Below, piece by piece: positions 1 to 11,516 of a DNA stretch of 64,000 nt (the stretch's first letter is position 1; each line of letters opens with the position of its first letter). This DNA comes from Linanthus parryae. Its lineage: Eukaryota; Streptophyta; Magnoliopsida; Ericales; Polemoniaceae. The notes under the pieces were generated by a model. The model did not search any database and was not told the origin of the DNA. It was given only the letters and a program-made list of their open reading frames with translations. Position numbers and translations under genes: made by a program. The stretch spans positions 22,212,363 through 22,276,362 of the forward strand of contig JALGPY010000010.1 in NCBI GenBank assembly GCA_023055425.1, given 5' to 3'.

Positions 1-755
1 TGAAACGTATGTAAAGCACATGTCAAAATCACGTATAGCAAGCACGTTTTGGGTTGCATAACCCTTCCTCCCAATATAGTTAATATTTTTCTCTTCCGCC
101 ACACGAACCTGCACATGTGTGCCATCCATTGGCCCAATACAATGCTAAACACAAATATACAGATTAGATTTAACAATTGAAAGGATTACTCTAAATTTAC
201 AGGTGACGACTACATTTAACGCAGGCCAATACATCTGGTATTGCGTACGTGTACATGGGTCTAACCTTCGAATGTTGGCGCAGGCCATTCCGCAACCATC
301 TTACTGGCAGCGTCTAGGACACAATAGAAATGCCGATGTATGGTCTCCGCCGAATGCTAAAATCTTTCTTGTAAGTCACGGTTACTCACCCTATGACCAA
401 GCATGTACAAAAACATTGCCACTGATTTTTCTACCGACACACGACGATATTGTCGCAATCCGTACCGCGATGTTAGCAAGTCACACAACTCCCGAAAAAC
501 ATGAGTCCTCATGCGAAAGCTTTCGACGCTTCTCTTCCAATGGCCGTTTAGAACCTTATCCACCCACATTTGGCCCCTTAGGGCTGATGTCCTACAAGGA
601 TATTTCATGTCGCTAAAAATTTCCTCCACGGCCACTAACATGACGTGCCCCGCATTTGGTGAAGGTGCCAACTGAACTGCACGCGCGATGGTCGTGTCTA
701 GCAGCTTGTACGTTAATTCTTCGTCTACCGAATTTGAGGTATAATAGAGTGACAA
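1..755 (-). pseudogene. PIF/Harbinger (HARBI1-like) transposase, N-terminal part, broken and cut by the window edge
   Basis: This would be a DDE transposase of the PIF/Harbinger superfamily, read leftward. An open frame from 755 to 360 ends in a stretch typical of plant HARBI1-like nucleases (SVEKSVAMFLYML, then SNRDLQERF). The frame meets a TAG at about 357-359 and continues recognisably beyond it (HSAETIHRHF, LDAASKM) to about 205, so a single nonsense change broke it. At 1-150 the next block carries MDGTH, which holds the first catalytic aspartate of the DDE domain, and then YIGRKGYATQNVLA. Between about 145 and 200 a GT...AG-like gap of only 56 bp separates the blocks, but joining there does not clearly keep the frame. 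No ATG is seen at the upstream end; the frame opens on TTG. The rest of the catalytic domain lies outside the window. The Myb-like gene just upstream supports a Harbinger pair. Confidence 0.8.
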
Positions 756-899
756 AACAATAAATCACGCATTAATATTTATGAAACAAAGACGACTACA
801 TAAAACATAACATGGAGTACAAAAAAAAACTACTACAACAAACTACAACACAAACAGATTTCTAGCACACACGATCACAATTATGTAACTAAATTAAGT

Positions 900-1885
900 T
901 TATGATTCTTTCCTAGCCCTCTCCAAACGCTTCGTAAGCCAATTGTAGTGTGCTTGGTCGTTCCCAACCGCAATGAAACTGTCTCGGTTACGTGGTTCCT
1001 GAAAGAAGTCAACGCACTCGGTGAAGGTGTCAGTCTCGTATCCCATACCCGGGTATGTAACGACCACAGCAAGGCAATCATCCACAGTGCGCCCAACACA
1101 ATCATGTGTGTGGGTGACAGTCAGATTTCCATGGTGATGGGTGATTTTCTGTGCATGAAAGGCCTCTGTCAGGTTGGCCATTACCTCATGTCGACTAGAG
1201 CTACCCACCTGCCTACGCCTGCGTTTCCTACTGTCTTGAGAACCAGTACCCCGACCCCCAACCCACTCACTTGGAGCCTGAATTGGGGAACAAGAGGTGT
1301 CCTCCAAGTCAGCAGGAATGCGCTCCTCCCGCGGTGGGGTACGATACCTATTCGCTTCAAACTGCTCATTTGGTGAAGCCTCAGCAGATGGAGTCCAAGA
1401 ATACTCTCATGTCTCGGTGATATTTGCAAATGCCTCGTACTGCAGGGATATGTGCATTAACCCCTTGGTCCTCCACTTCACCGCGTCTGGATCTTTCTGT
1501 TGGTAAACACAACACATTAGACTTGGCCACTTAACAATCATATCGAAATGTATGATTGAAGATAGTCATTTACCACGGCCAGGTTTGACCACCCTTGTTC
1601 CGACATGGTGAACGTATCTTTGTCCTCTTCCCACCCCAAACCAGTCTCTTTCGTGGTGATCCGGACCCATAACTTGAATTCTCTCTTCATCAAGACAAAT
1701 TTGTTTTTTCTTTGTTGTTTTGTTAAAACTATGTTCATTTTTTCGAACAAGCCCAATATGATGTTTGCGTACGCCGTCTTTGCTAGTTCTTTTCCACAAA
1801 AATTACCCTTAGTTTTTTCTACAATTAAGAACTGCATGAAACATTCGACTAGCTCAGATGACCACTGCACTCTATCAACAAACAC
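900..1885 (-). pseudogene. Myb/SANT-like DNA-binding protein of a PIF/Harbinger element
   Basis: Harbinger elements usually carry a second gene for a Myb/SANT-like protein that helps the transposase bind DNA. The exon at about 1885-1588 encodes a trihelix-like domain (ELVECFMQFLIVEKTKGNF, KNKFVLMKREFKLWV, then ETGLGW), the pattern of plant L10-interacting-MYB-type proteins. A likely intron (about 1587-1508, GTAAAT...CCAACAG) leads to a second exon ending at 900. That exon has a basic patch (RKRRRR at about 1225) and a C-terminus with GYETDTFTECVDFFQ, common in this family. A TGA at about 1407-1409 interrupts the second exon. No clear ATG opens the first exon; the open stretch begins at GTG, so the start is missing or in another exon. 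It lies head to tail with the transposase remnant, as expected for one old element. Confidence 0.72.
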
Positions 1886-3039
1886 TGCGCCTTCCGGAAA
1901 CTGGGAAGTATTGTAGATTGGAAATTTACCGTTGCCTCGACCTCAGTTTCCTCGTTGAGAAGAGGACATGTTCCTGTCCAAAAGTAAAATAACAATAACT
2001 TAATTTAAACAAAAAAAAATAATAAGACACACCAACAGGAAGCTTGTATACCTTAAGATGATGCTTCCAGAAATGCAGCAAGTATGGGTTATGGTGCAGC
2101 TATGGGTTACGGTGCAACTATGGGTTTTGTTTTCAGCTCTTTTATATACGAACACAAGAACAAAGATGAAAAAATATCTGATGTAAGATTCAAAGGTTCA
2201 TCATTTCTTTGAACGACCAAGTCTCAGAAGAATGACCATTCAAGTAGGAAAATTTATTGACAATCCATAACAAAGATGAAATAATGCGTTTGAAAAGGCT
2301 ATAGTTACGCTCTGCATCAAATATACGAATATATTCGTCTGAAACGTCTGTAAAGTTTAAAAGAAAATATTCCGCGAATATATTCCGCGAATATCTGTAA
2401 ATCCTCCACTGAAAAGTGAATTCATAGTCAAAAAGGTGTTAACTGCGCGTGACTTTTTGAGGCCGGGTGCACTTTGGCCGGTACCGGGTGGACACAAACC
2501 GGTACCGGTTGGACACAAACCGGTATCGGTTGGTCTTCAACCGGGACCGGTTCCTGTATAACCGGGACCGGTTGATTTTCAACCCTTAGAGTTGAGTTAG
2601 GAGAATTTTATAATTGATTATTTTAGTTAATTGACCAATTAGAGTTAATCGACGAGCTCATACTTGTTAAGTACTTTTACTAGAATAATTATAAATAATT
2701 AGCAAGAATAGTCCAATTTAAACGAGATTGTTTAGGGTCGAATTAATGTTTGGTTGTCAAATTTATTAGAATGCAGTAATCAAAATTTATTACAAAACTT
2801 AAGACTAAACAAACAAAACACCAATGAAACATAACTGAAATACAACAATTATATTGTTTGTCTAATTTAGGGTCGAATTAGGGTCGAATTAATGTTTGTT
2901 TGTCTAATTTATTGTTCAGCTCATGCTGCAGGTAATTAGATTATTTGACTAATTATAGTTAGTACTTAATACAAACACCAATGAAAGACAATTTAATCCA
3001 CAAGATTAAAGACGTCACATATTACAAACACCGATGAAA
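1886..3039. other. AT-rich non-coding stretch with short dispersed repeats
   Basis: No coding signal is seen apart from the minisatellite at 2478-2582. The block 2580-3040 is AT-rich and contains its own small repeats: AGGGTCGAATTAATGTTTG recurs near 2735 and 2884, and CAAACACCRATGAAA recurs near 2816, 2971 and 3025. This may be the non-coding flank of the Harbinger element, but no terminal inverted repeat was found. Confidence 0.5.
2478..2582 (+). repeat. 21 bp minisatellite, five copies, GC-rich
   Basis: Five consecutive 21 bp units start at 2478, 2499, 2520, 2541 and 2562. Each unit begins CCGGTACCGG or CCGGGACCGG. The 3' half of the unit diverges, so the array is not freshly expanded. 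Read in one frame each unit is a heptapeptide (PVPVGHK-like), with one TAA in the fourth unit. It is a sharp GC island in AT-rich DNA. Confidence 0.95.
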
Positions 3040-3520
3040 TACAACAACTTCAGGCAGAATCGGAGTCCGACGGGTGGTCATTGGCAACTTCCAGTTCATC
3101 CGCAACCAAGTCAGGGTTGAAAGCTGGCTCATTCCTCCCATGGTACGGAACACTTTAGAGATCGCACAAATCGTACAAATTATCCGTCACATAACGAGGG
3201 TGACGGATCGGGTAACACCCGGTTTAACCACTGGAGATCCATTCACTCGAGCACGGTGCTCCCTAACCCAACGTAAGAAGACGACGCGGAGATTGTGAGA
3301 TTGGAATCGCAACTGCGTCGGTGTGTGTGTATGACCGGTTCGTTCTGTCACTTCAATAGCAATCTAATCGAATGCTACCCTGCTAAAATGCGATCCTCGC
3401 ATGTTCCCCAACTCTTTTTGTTCAAGCAACAACTGAATGAAAGTCTCCTATTCAGCCGAGTTCCAACAACGAGGGTGTTGAATCACGCTCATCCGAGCAT
3501 TGACGGCCAAGAGTTGAGCC
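3040..3520 (-). pseudogene. Degenerate Myb/SANT-like gene fragment
   Basis: Translated on the minus strand in pieces, this stretch resembles the Myb/SANT-like family of Harbinger partners. From about 3515 it reads WNSAE, stop, ETFIQLLLEQKELGNMRGSH, then a SRVAFD stretch with a stop, TERTGHTHTPTQLRFQSHNL. This is the order seen in the family: tryptophan, E.Q..GN, and TG...T..QL. Further left are YVTDNLYDLCDL and an acidic tail (VANDHPSDSDSA). Several stops and frame changes make it non-functional. It abuts the broken 3' end of the ubiquitin pseudogene and may be what truncated it. Family assignment rests on pattern only. Confidence 0.42.
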
Positions 3521-3578
3521 ACGACCACCGTGCATCCTTTACAAAATGAAACGATTAAATTAGCATTAACTACTTCAC

Positions 3579-4284
<706 letters not shown>

Positions 4285-4373
4285 CTTTAATTGAGAAAGC
4301 TTGGATGGTATTGAACTTTGAATCGAATTGGAATTGCTTTAATCATTCAATGAAGAAATCGTCGGAGAGAGGG

Positions 4374-4381
4374 TATTTATA
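4374..4381 (-). promoter_or_regulatory. TATA box of the ubiquitin pseudogene promoter
   Basis: TATAAATA on the minus strand, about 90 bp upstream of the leader intron donor. The surrounding promoter, including a CCAAT-like CCCAATAGCC just upstream and the block to about 4670, matches the promoter of the intact gene (61220-61590). Confidence 0.65.
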
Positions 4382-4669
4382 GAGGCTGAGCTTGGCTATT
4401 GGGTCGAAACCACCTTCACCATTCCAATTAGAAGTCGCCATTTGTATGGAATGATGTGTTGTTTGTTTTCCTAATCCGGGAGATATTTACGAAGAAATGA
4501 ATGTTTCCCTCACGCCCATTTTATTGCCGCCTTACTTTATGAGCAATCTGGTACGTTTGTTTGGATGATCGATGGCTAATGGTTTATTTTAGAGGAGTGT
4601 GTGGTATACGCCGATGGGCCTGGAGAGAGTGGTTGAGCTATCATAATTTGCGTTACTTCTTATCAACTC

Positions 4670-4950
4670 GAGACATATTTAGTTGTTCCAAGAGCACCAC
4701 CTATGCATCGCACTTGGTTCTTTACACCATTCAATAACGAATACTTAATACTACTAGGGTTAACAACTCTCTTGTAGGATATAGTAAAAAAAAATAAAAA
4801 AAACATAATTAATTAGATACTTTCTCGGCTTTCTCCTACATAGTAAATCCAATTTCACTATACATGTCAAAACGTAAGTAATGTAATACACCACGTGCGG
4901 TTTGCCCAATGACCACCTAGTAATTTCTCAATTAAGTCGGTCGCAACCTT
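4670..4950. other. Non-coding stretch between the ubiquitin promoter and the LINE tail
   Basis: No gene or repeat was recognised. It is AT-rich with no open frame of note, and sequence similarity to the right-hand ubiquitin promoter stops near its left edge. Confidence 0.4.
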
Positions 4951-5079
4951 TAACTTTTTTTTTTAACAAAAAATTGAAGCTTCATTAATGAAAAGAAGAA
5001 ATTACATATCACAAGGGAGAGAGACCTCCGGACAAAGCAGGGAGTTCTTAGCTAACTGATGAGCTAGAACATTCCAAAC

Positions 5080-5938
5080 CATAGTTGTGGATACCGTTCT
5101 GTTCCGGCTAAATGGTACGAAACCCGTACTTATTCGTACCAAGTTAAAATTCGGGTTGATCCAGGTCGATCGGGGTCGTTCCGGGAAATTCGCTCAAACC
5201 CGGTCAAAATCCAGGAAATTTTTCTCAGGTATTATTTGTAATTTTCAAAAGTTCTCTCCCCCCTCAAACCGTGCCAACTGGATAACCCTAACCTCAAAAT
5301 ACTCCAGCCGCAAAACCAGACCAGAAAACTCGGCGACATAAAGGGGTTTGAATTCGGCGATTTCAATAATCATCGTACGATCTAGACATTTCGCCGGCAT
5401 CGGAGCCTTGGACGGCGATTTTGGTTTCTGGTTTGGCTTCGTCGCTTCAGTGAATTCATGTGAGGCACGTTCTTGTTCTTGTTCTTCTTCTTCTTCTTCT
5501 GGTTTGGCTTCGGCTTCTGGGATTGAATACAGCTGCTAAAAAATTAGATTTTTGATTGTGATATGCTCTGCTCTGTTCTAGTTTCGACGTCTTGTTCTGG
5601 GTTTGGCTTGAAATTCAGTGGAAGTTGTGCTTCCATTTCTGGTTGTAATATATATACACACACACACACACACACTAGATGAAATGGGGTTTGATGCTCA
5701 TCTTTTCGACGCCGATGAACCAAAGTGAGTGAGTTTCATAACTGTACACCTGAATTCCAAGATTTTCTTTGTTCAAGAAGGCATTTGCACTTTCATTTCC
5801 TTAGTCAAGCTTCTTATGGATTTAATATATTAAAAAGTGCGTTAAATTCGGAACAGATCTTCGCTCCGTCTGGATTCGGGATCATTCCGTTCCCAAGAGA
5901 AAAACAGAACAGGGACCGAAACGGTATCCGCAACTATG
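5080..5938. mobile_element. Non-autonomous DNA transposon, hAT-like, inside the LINE
   Basis: Both ends carry the same inverted sequence. CATAGTTGTGGATACCGTT is at 5080-5098, and its near-perfect reverse complement ends at 5938 (one mismatch in the first 19 bp). The flanking 8 bp, TTCCAAAC on the left and TTTAAAAC on the right, agree at 6 of 8 positions, as expected for an old hAT target duplication. Removing the element rejoins LINE sequence. No transposase is present. The interior has CT-rich and simple-repeat stretches that could include captured gene sequence. Confidence 0.62.
5647..5675. repeat. (TA)n(CA)n microsatellite
   Basis: A short TA run passes directly into about ten CA units inside the hAT-like element. 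Confidence 0.9.
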
Positions 5939-5959
5939 TTTAAAACTCTAGAAATAAAA

Positions 5960-6680
5960 AAATAAATGGCAACTAAGAAAATCAGCCTTCAATGATAAAC
6001 AATCTTCAACCACAGCTGATGTTTTGGAACTAGAGACTACAAGAGAATTCAACATTTTAATCACCAATTCAGAATCTGAGAAAATGGTGATATTCCTCTA
6101 TCCGAATTTTTTACACCAAATTAGTGCATCTCTCACAGCCCAGGCTTCCAACACATAAGGATCTGTAACCCCAAAAATAGGAGACATGAAATGACCCAAT
6201 TTAACTCCATTTTTATCAAGACAAACTGCAGCCACACCTCCCATGTTTTTAGCAATATCAACAGCTGCATCGGTAAAGATATTAAAATCAGCAGAGAGAG
6301 TGGGAGGAGACCGAACAGTAGAAGATCTACCCTCAGTATCATGTGAGGCCAAGACATTGTGGAATAGATATTCCTGAAGGCTGAATAGAGCTCTCTGCAC
6401 AATCCGAATTGGTTGCCTCCTCAATTGCTGAAATATCCAATCATTTCTTGCATTCCATATGCTCCAACACAGGTTTAAGAATAATCTCAGAAACCACTGA
6501 GGGTCAGCAGAGCATTCCGCAATCTCAACAACACCTTCTCACCAATCAAACTGATTTCTAGTTTGCACATTCTCAATAGATAACCTCAGAGGGGATACTA
6601 TCCAAGCATTCTTTGTGAAAATGCAATTTTTTAAAATGTGCATTTCACATTCAGATTCTTCCCCACAAAACATGCAGGGA
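5960..6680 (-). pseudogene. LINE ORF2 C-terminus: zinc-binding and RNase H domains
   Basis: ORF2 of plant L1-type elements ends with a zf-RVT zinc-binding segment and often an RNase H domain. The zinc-binding part is at about 6680-6600 (CMFCGEESECEMHILKNC, then FTKNAW). The RNase H part is at about 6300-5960 (FTDAAVDIAKNMGGVAAV, then LEAWAVRDALIWCKKFG). A stop follows KKFG, after which the family pattern continues (SDSELVIKMLNSL). Frames change between the two domains. The zinc-binding motif breaks off at 6680, exactly where Copia sequence begins on the other strand. It is a dead remnant. Confidence 0.75.
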
Positions 6681-7557
6681 ATTTGAAATGAGCTTGATGG
6701 GAGAACTGAATTTCTTTCTTGGACTTCATGTACATAAAATGAAGAAAGGAATTTGTGTGCATCAAGGAAACTACACCTTGGACTTGTTAAACAAGTATAA
6801 CATGTCACAGTCCAAGGTTGTAAAGCCCCTATGATTTCATCACAGTCTTTAGACAAGGAGACAACTGGTAAGAGTGTAAATCAGAAAGAATTCAGAGGTA
6901 TGATTGGTTCACTTATGTATCTAACTGCTAGTAGACCAGATATTATGTTTAGTGTGTGCATGTGTGCAAGGTTTCAGGCTGATCCTAAAGAAAGTCATTT
7001 AATTGCTGTGAAAATTATTTTTAGATATTTAAATGGAACCAAAGACTTGGCGCTTTGGTATCCAAGAAAGGTCTAACATTTTTTTAATGGATATTCAGAT
7101 GCAGATTTTGCAGGATACAAAGTAGACAGAAAGAGTGCTTCTGGATGCTGCCAATTTCTTGGATCTTCATTAATAAGTTGGCATTCAAAGAAGCAAAATT
7201 CAGTAGCTCTGTTAACTGCAGAAGCTGAATATATTACACTTGGAGCTTGTTGTTCATAGGTTTTATAGATTGCACAGCAGCTAAGAGATCTTAGATATGA
7301 TTTCAAAAATGTTCCTATCAACTGTGACAATACAAGTTCCATTTCTATTTCTAAGAATCCAGTCCAGCATTCAAGGACAAAGCACATAGATGTGAGACAT
7401 CATTTCCTTAGAGATAACACAGCAAAAGGTGATATTGTTCTATCTTTTATTTATACTTCTAAGCAAATAGCTGATATTTTCATTAAACCACTGCCAGATG
7501 AGAGGTTTGCATCCCTAAGGCTTGAATTGGGTATGTTAAACAAGGATGCATTGGTTT
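6681..7557 (+). pseudogene. Copia reverse transcriptase/RNase H, C-terminal part (element A)
   Basis: This is the last third of a Copia Pol polyprotein. It opens in the RT thumb region (MGELNFFLGLHVHK at about 6700), continues through MIGSLMYLTASRPDI (about 6900) into RNase H. RNase H motifs in order are YSDADFAGYKVDRKS (about 7100), LTAEAEYI (7215), CDNTSS (about 7325), KHIDVRHHFLRD (7380) and the end LGMLNKDALV at 7557. The YVDD active site lies upstream and is missing. Stops and frame changes occur near 6830, 7075 and 7257-7267, so it is inactive. The equivalent end of element B is at 22252-22701. Confidence 0.88.
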
Positions 7558-8000
7558 AGGGGAGTAATTAGTTACTATATGTATTATCTGTGTGATTTCA
7601 AAGCCTTGAGATCATACTTTCTTAAGCCTTGAAAGTATGGCTCAAAGATTTGAAGTTTCTGTAGTTGTATGAAACTTCTCAAAGCTTTGAACTACTGTTT
7701 CACTGCTTTGATGAGTGGATTTGCATTATCTTTAAAAATTGGATCATGAAAAATTTTGTAATACCTTTTTAGATAATTACAAAATCATTCCAAATGTTCA
7801 GAGATTTGATCAAAATATCTACAAATATCTTTGAAAATCTTCTGAAATCTTTTTTCATGCAAATCTCCGACTTTTAGTCAAACTCTTATACCTACTTAAG
7901 CCAGCTTCAGGACTTATTTTCTCTCATTCTATACTTCTATCTCTTCGTCTCTATCTGTCTCTCTCCCCCATTCTCTCAATATCTCTCAAACCCTAACCCA
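7558..8000 (+). other. Linker between pol and third ORF of Copia A, rich in short palindromes
   Basis: No coding signal. CAAAGCTTTG or near variants occur at about 7597, 7627, 7643 and 7680. CT-rich sequence just before the third ORF resembles a leader. Confidence 0.6.
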
Positions 8001-9790
8001 AATGGAGCGAAAATCAGAAAGGATCAAGCAGCTAGGTCAGACCTCAACAAGAGGGTGAAGAGAAAGGCTAACAGAAAGATCACCATCTATGAATCAGATT
8101 CAGAAGACACGACCATTGTTCATGAGACTTCTCCTCCTACAAATAAGACCAAGAAGGGGAAGGAAGTTCAAGAAGAAGTAAGGGCTGGGTCAGATTCAGA
8201 ATCTGCAACAGAGGGGTGGTGAAAGAGAAAAGGAACAAGGATCAGGAGGAAGAGTCAAGTAAGAAGAAGAAAGAAGTGACTACTGAGAAGGAAAAGAAGA
8301 ATGTACCTTATTCAAAAGAGAATAAGGTTGGTGACAAGAAAATAGGAGCAACTCCAGAAAAGAAGGGTGAAGCAACCCCTGAGAAGAAGAGGGTTAAGCA
8401 CAGTGCAGTGAAAACCAAGAAAGCCACAAATTTTGGTAAGAACCTCTTGCCTGAATCTTGGTTTGTTAATTCTGAATTTAAGACTGTTTGGATGGATGGG
8501 TATGCATCATCTAAGGTTTCTATTTGTAGTCTGATCAGTAGTGAGTTATTGGACATTTTGGATTTAAACTATATTAAGAGTTTGAGAAACTCATCTGTTG
8601 GAAGTCTATTGAACCCTCCTTCTGAAGCTTACCCTAGGTTAACCAGACTGTTTTATTTGAATCTGGTACAAGAAATTGATGATAGTGACAGATATATTTT
8701 CACTTCAAGAGTGGCTGGTGTGGACATTAGGCTAGATCACAATGCGTTTTCCAAAGTTTTGGGAGTACCTAGGAAGTATAAGGTTGGTGATTATCCTGAT
8801 AGGAAAGAAATTCTAGAGAAAGCCAAAGCCATGTTTTTCTTGGAGGGAACCACTTCTGAACCCAAGCAGTTAACACATTTTGTGTTTAATTGTGAAGCCA
8901 AAATCTTGTTCTCAATCATTATGAGATGTGTTGTCCCCATAGAATATTCCAAAGAGTTGGTAACAGACAAGGTGTTGATCTTAATGTATTTGATTTGTCA
9001 AGGGTTTCAGGTAGACCTTCCTACTGTGGTGATGGAGCACATGGTCTATTGTGGAACTAGGACTAGGAACCACTCCCTACCCTATGCCAATGTCTTACCA
9101 TTGTTTTTCAAGTATTTTGGGATTGCTTTGGAGGATGATGAGAAGATTACTACTGGTTTTTGGGTAGCTGATGAAGCATCTCTTCAAAGGATTGCGTTTG
9201 TGTATACTGCTAAAGGAAAGTGGAAGTTCTATTCAGAGTTGACTGTTAAGGAGCTGAAGGAGAAGGAATTCATCAAACCTATAGCTATTTCAACCCCTAA
9301 GGTGACTGGTAATCTAGATTTCTCACATATTATAGATAGGGTTGAGGTTCTGGAAGATGGTGTGGAGGATTTGAGACAAAGTTTGTTTGACTTCCAATGA
9401 TCTGAATAAGTTCGAAGGTTTGGTGTTTATCAAACTTGACCTGATCATCAAAGGTTTGGATCTGGAGAAAGGGCCTTCTTCAGAAAGCAGAGATATCAGC
9501 ATTGATTCAGAGGAAGTTTTGGGATAAGCTCTCATGAAACAGAAGAAGAAAAAAGGTATTCTTGTTGTTCTAGCATCAAAGGATCTCTTTGAACAATCTG
9601 GAGATGAGGCAAATGCTGAGGAAATTGCTGCAGAGAGAGCAGAAAAGGAAGTTGCAGATCAAGACAAGCTGGTTGATGAGGTTGCGGAGAAGATGTGAGT
9701 TGAATCTGTGGAAGCTGAAGAACCAGGAAGGCAGACTGAAGTACAGGCTGAAGATGCAGAATTCTCAGAAGAGGAGCAAGAGGAGACTCA
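8001..9790 (+). pseudogene. Third ORF of Copia A (plant transposon-associated domain, PF20167-like)
   Basis: A protein encoded downstream of pol, in the position where Sirevirus-type elements carry an env-like or accessory ORF. Its function is unknown. It starts at ATG 8001 (MERKSERIK), matching the start of the element B copy at 23157. A frameshift near 8055 and another in a G-run at about 8213-8218 separate the lysine-rich N-terminus from the long open stretch 8216-9400, which opens on GTG and is therefore not a real start. The core (about 8440-9270) has EAYPRLTRLFYLNL, RVAGVDIRLDHNAFSKVLG, KQLTHFVFNCEAKILF and LPYANVLPLFFKYF, all shared with element B. I match it only from memory to the putative plant transposon protein domain. 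A stop at 9398-9400 is followed by an acidic tail with further stops. The frame is cut at 9792 by an insertion and resumes at 18866. Confidence 0.7.
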
Positions 9791-10079
9791 GTGAAGCGAC
9801 CCCGGGATCTCGGTTCAGGGTTAATACGACAATCGATAACCAAAGATATTTGTGGCTCTTGATTGCCTAATCTAATGAAATGAATAGAAAAGCTTTGGCT
9901 ACTCATGAACTAATATCGTTATCAACTTAAATGAACTTGTTTACTACGGATATTTTATTGAATACTCGCGGTTTCTCAATGTTCTTAAATTCAGCGATTT
10001 TTGTTACCTTGTTACTTTCAGTTGTTCCAAAATCCCCAACCTGATACTTTTATTGTTTTTAAATCTTCTGTTTTGTTCC

Positions 10080-11502
10080 TGTAGGGTTTTGATTCATGGA
10101 TGCGCAACGGAAGAATAAACAATCATAAAACCATGCAAAACCCTCCAAGGATCACAAGTCAAGAGACATAACGATGGTAAGGGTTAGAAATCATAAACAC
10201 ACCTTTGGGTTCTCCTTGATGACTTCAAACGAGAATTGTGTCACGTTCTCTATGGTTGATCCATGCCTAGAGTTGATCCTAGATCTCCCAAGTCCTTGGT
10301 GCTAGCCCGGAAGAGGAAGAGGAAGAAGAATCACGCAAAACGAGACCCAAAAGGAGGGTCTCGGCCTCCTTTGGCCGACGGGGACAGGGCGACGGCAAGG
10401 GGGCGGTCGGGCCTCCTTGTTGCTTACTCTCTCTCATTTTGTTCTCTCCCACTCTTGTTATGTTCAATTATGAGCATAAGTTATGTGGGAAGGAAGGAAG
10501 GTCCTTTATATAGTCCAACAACTCCTTGTTAACTACCTAAAGGACTTATTCTAGTCCTACTAGAATTCAATTTAGTCCCTTCCTTGCAAATTAGTCCCTT
10601 CTAAGTTTGCAAGGGTTTGCAAAGTGATCCTTCTAATTAATTAATCCAATTAATTAATTCCCAAATCTAGTTCAACTCTATGTAGCGTGTGACCCCATAG
10701 GTTCTATCTAGTTGGTAGCAACTATTTGCTAATATGGAGCGGTCTCTAGCAAAACATCCATTCTAGCCAACTAATAGAATAGTCATCTTGACAACCTTTG
10801 TACAAGTAATTGTCTCATCCCTTTGTCTCTATATCCGGATTGGACACGAGACATACAATTCACACTCGTATATCCAATCCATAGTTTCTCGATCCATGGG
10901 AATAGCTTTATTCGTGCAAATAACATCAATATCCCATATTGATTTATTTGAGTCTGGCCAGACATTCTATAAGCACTATCCCTCGAGTGGCCTAGGATAT
11001 TTGCTCCCGTTATGTGGGAGGGAAAAATTCTATCTACGTCCACTACGATCTCTAAGCTTGCTTCTTATTGTATCAAGTACACGCCTTTATAACTACCCAG
11101 TTACGGTGTAGCGTTTAACGCTACCAAGATCACAATAATCCACAACTAGAATATCTAGTGACTTCAAGTCTAAGGATGACAATACCATTGCACCGCGAGA
11201 AGCGCTTGTGACTCAACATAACGTTTATGTAGCCTTCTCGGCGATGGGTCAATCCAGTGCAACATTCCCTAATGCACACCTATGTGTTGGATCGTGATAT
11301 CTCCATATCAATCCAACCCCATACTATTCTATAGATGATTGTCCTCTTAATCATTATACTTGACTAGGGATATTTAAGATAAAAAACACAATTGTAAATC
11401 TAAGGACTTCATTATATTAAATATCCAATAAATAATAAATGAATTTCTAGCCACAAATAATTCATACTAAACTAGATTGCCTCTAGGGCATCTATTCCAA
11501 CA
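10080..11502 (-). repeat. 3' LTR of the Copia element
   Basis: 1423 bp, starting TGTTGGAATAG and ending CCCTACA when read on the minus strand. It is the partner of 17106-18525. Confidence 0.95.
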
Positions 11503-11514
11503 GTCTCCCACTTG
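11503..11514 (-). promoter_or_regulatory. Polypurine tract of the Copia element
   Basis: GCAAGTGGGAGA-like purine tract on the minus strand, immediately before the 3' LTR. It is the expected primer site for plus-strand synthesis. Confidence 0.75.
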
Positions 11515-11516
11515 CA

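Larger units (their letters stand above)
4950..6680 (-). mobile_element. 3' part of an L1-type LINE, interrupted by a hAT-like element
   Basis: A non-LTR retrotransposon on the minus strand. Its 3' end appears as a T-run on the plus strand (about 4954-4965), the poly(A) tail, followed by a typical plant LINE 3' UTR (4966-5079). The body resumes at 5947 after the element at 5080-5938. RNase H and zinc-binding segments of ORF2 are recognisable up to 6680, where the sequence changes abruptly to Copia. The reverse transcriptase, endonuclease and 5' end are missing here. Confidence 0.75.

Noticed and set aside
203..616. Plus-strand frame of 137 codons
   Set aside because: Shadow of the minus-strand Harbinger transposase, which has recognisable motifs.
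10263..11111. Open frames duplicated at 17305-18134
   Set aside because: Both sets lie in the two Copia LTRs; duplication is due to the LTR pair.
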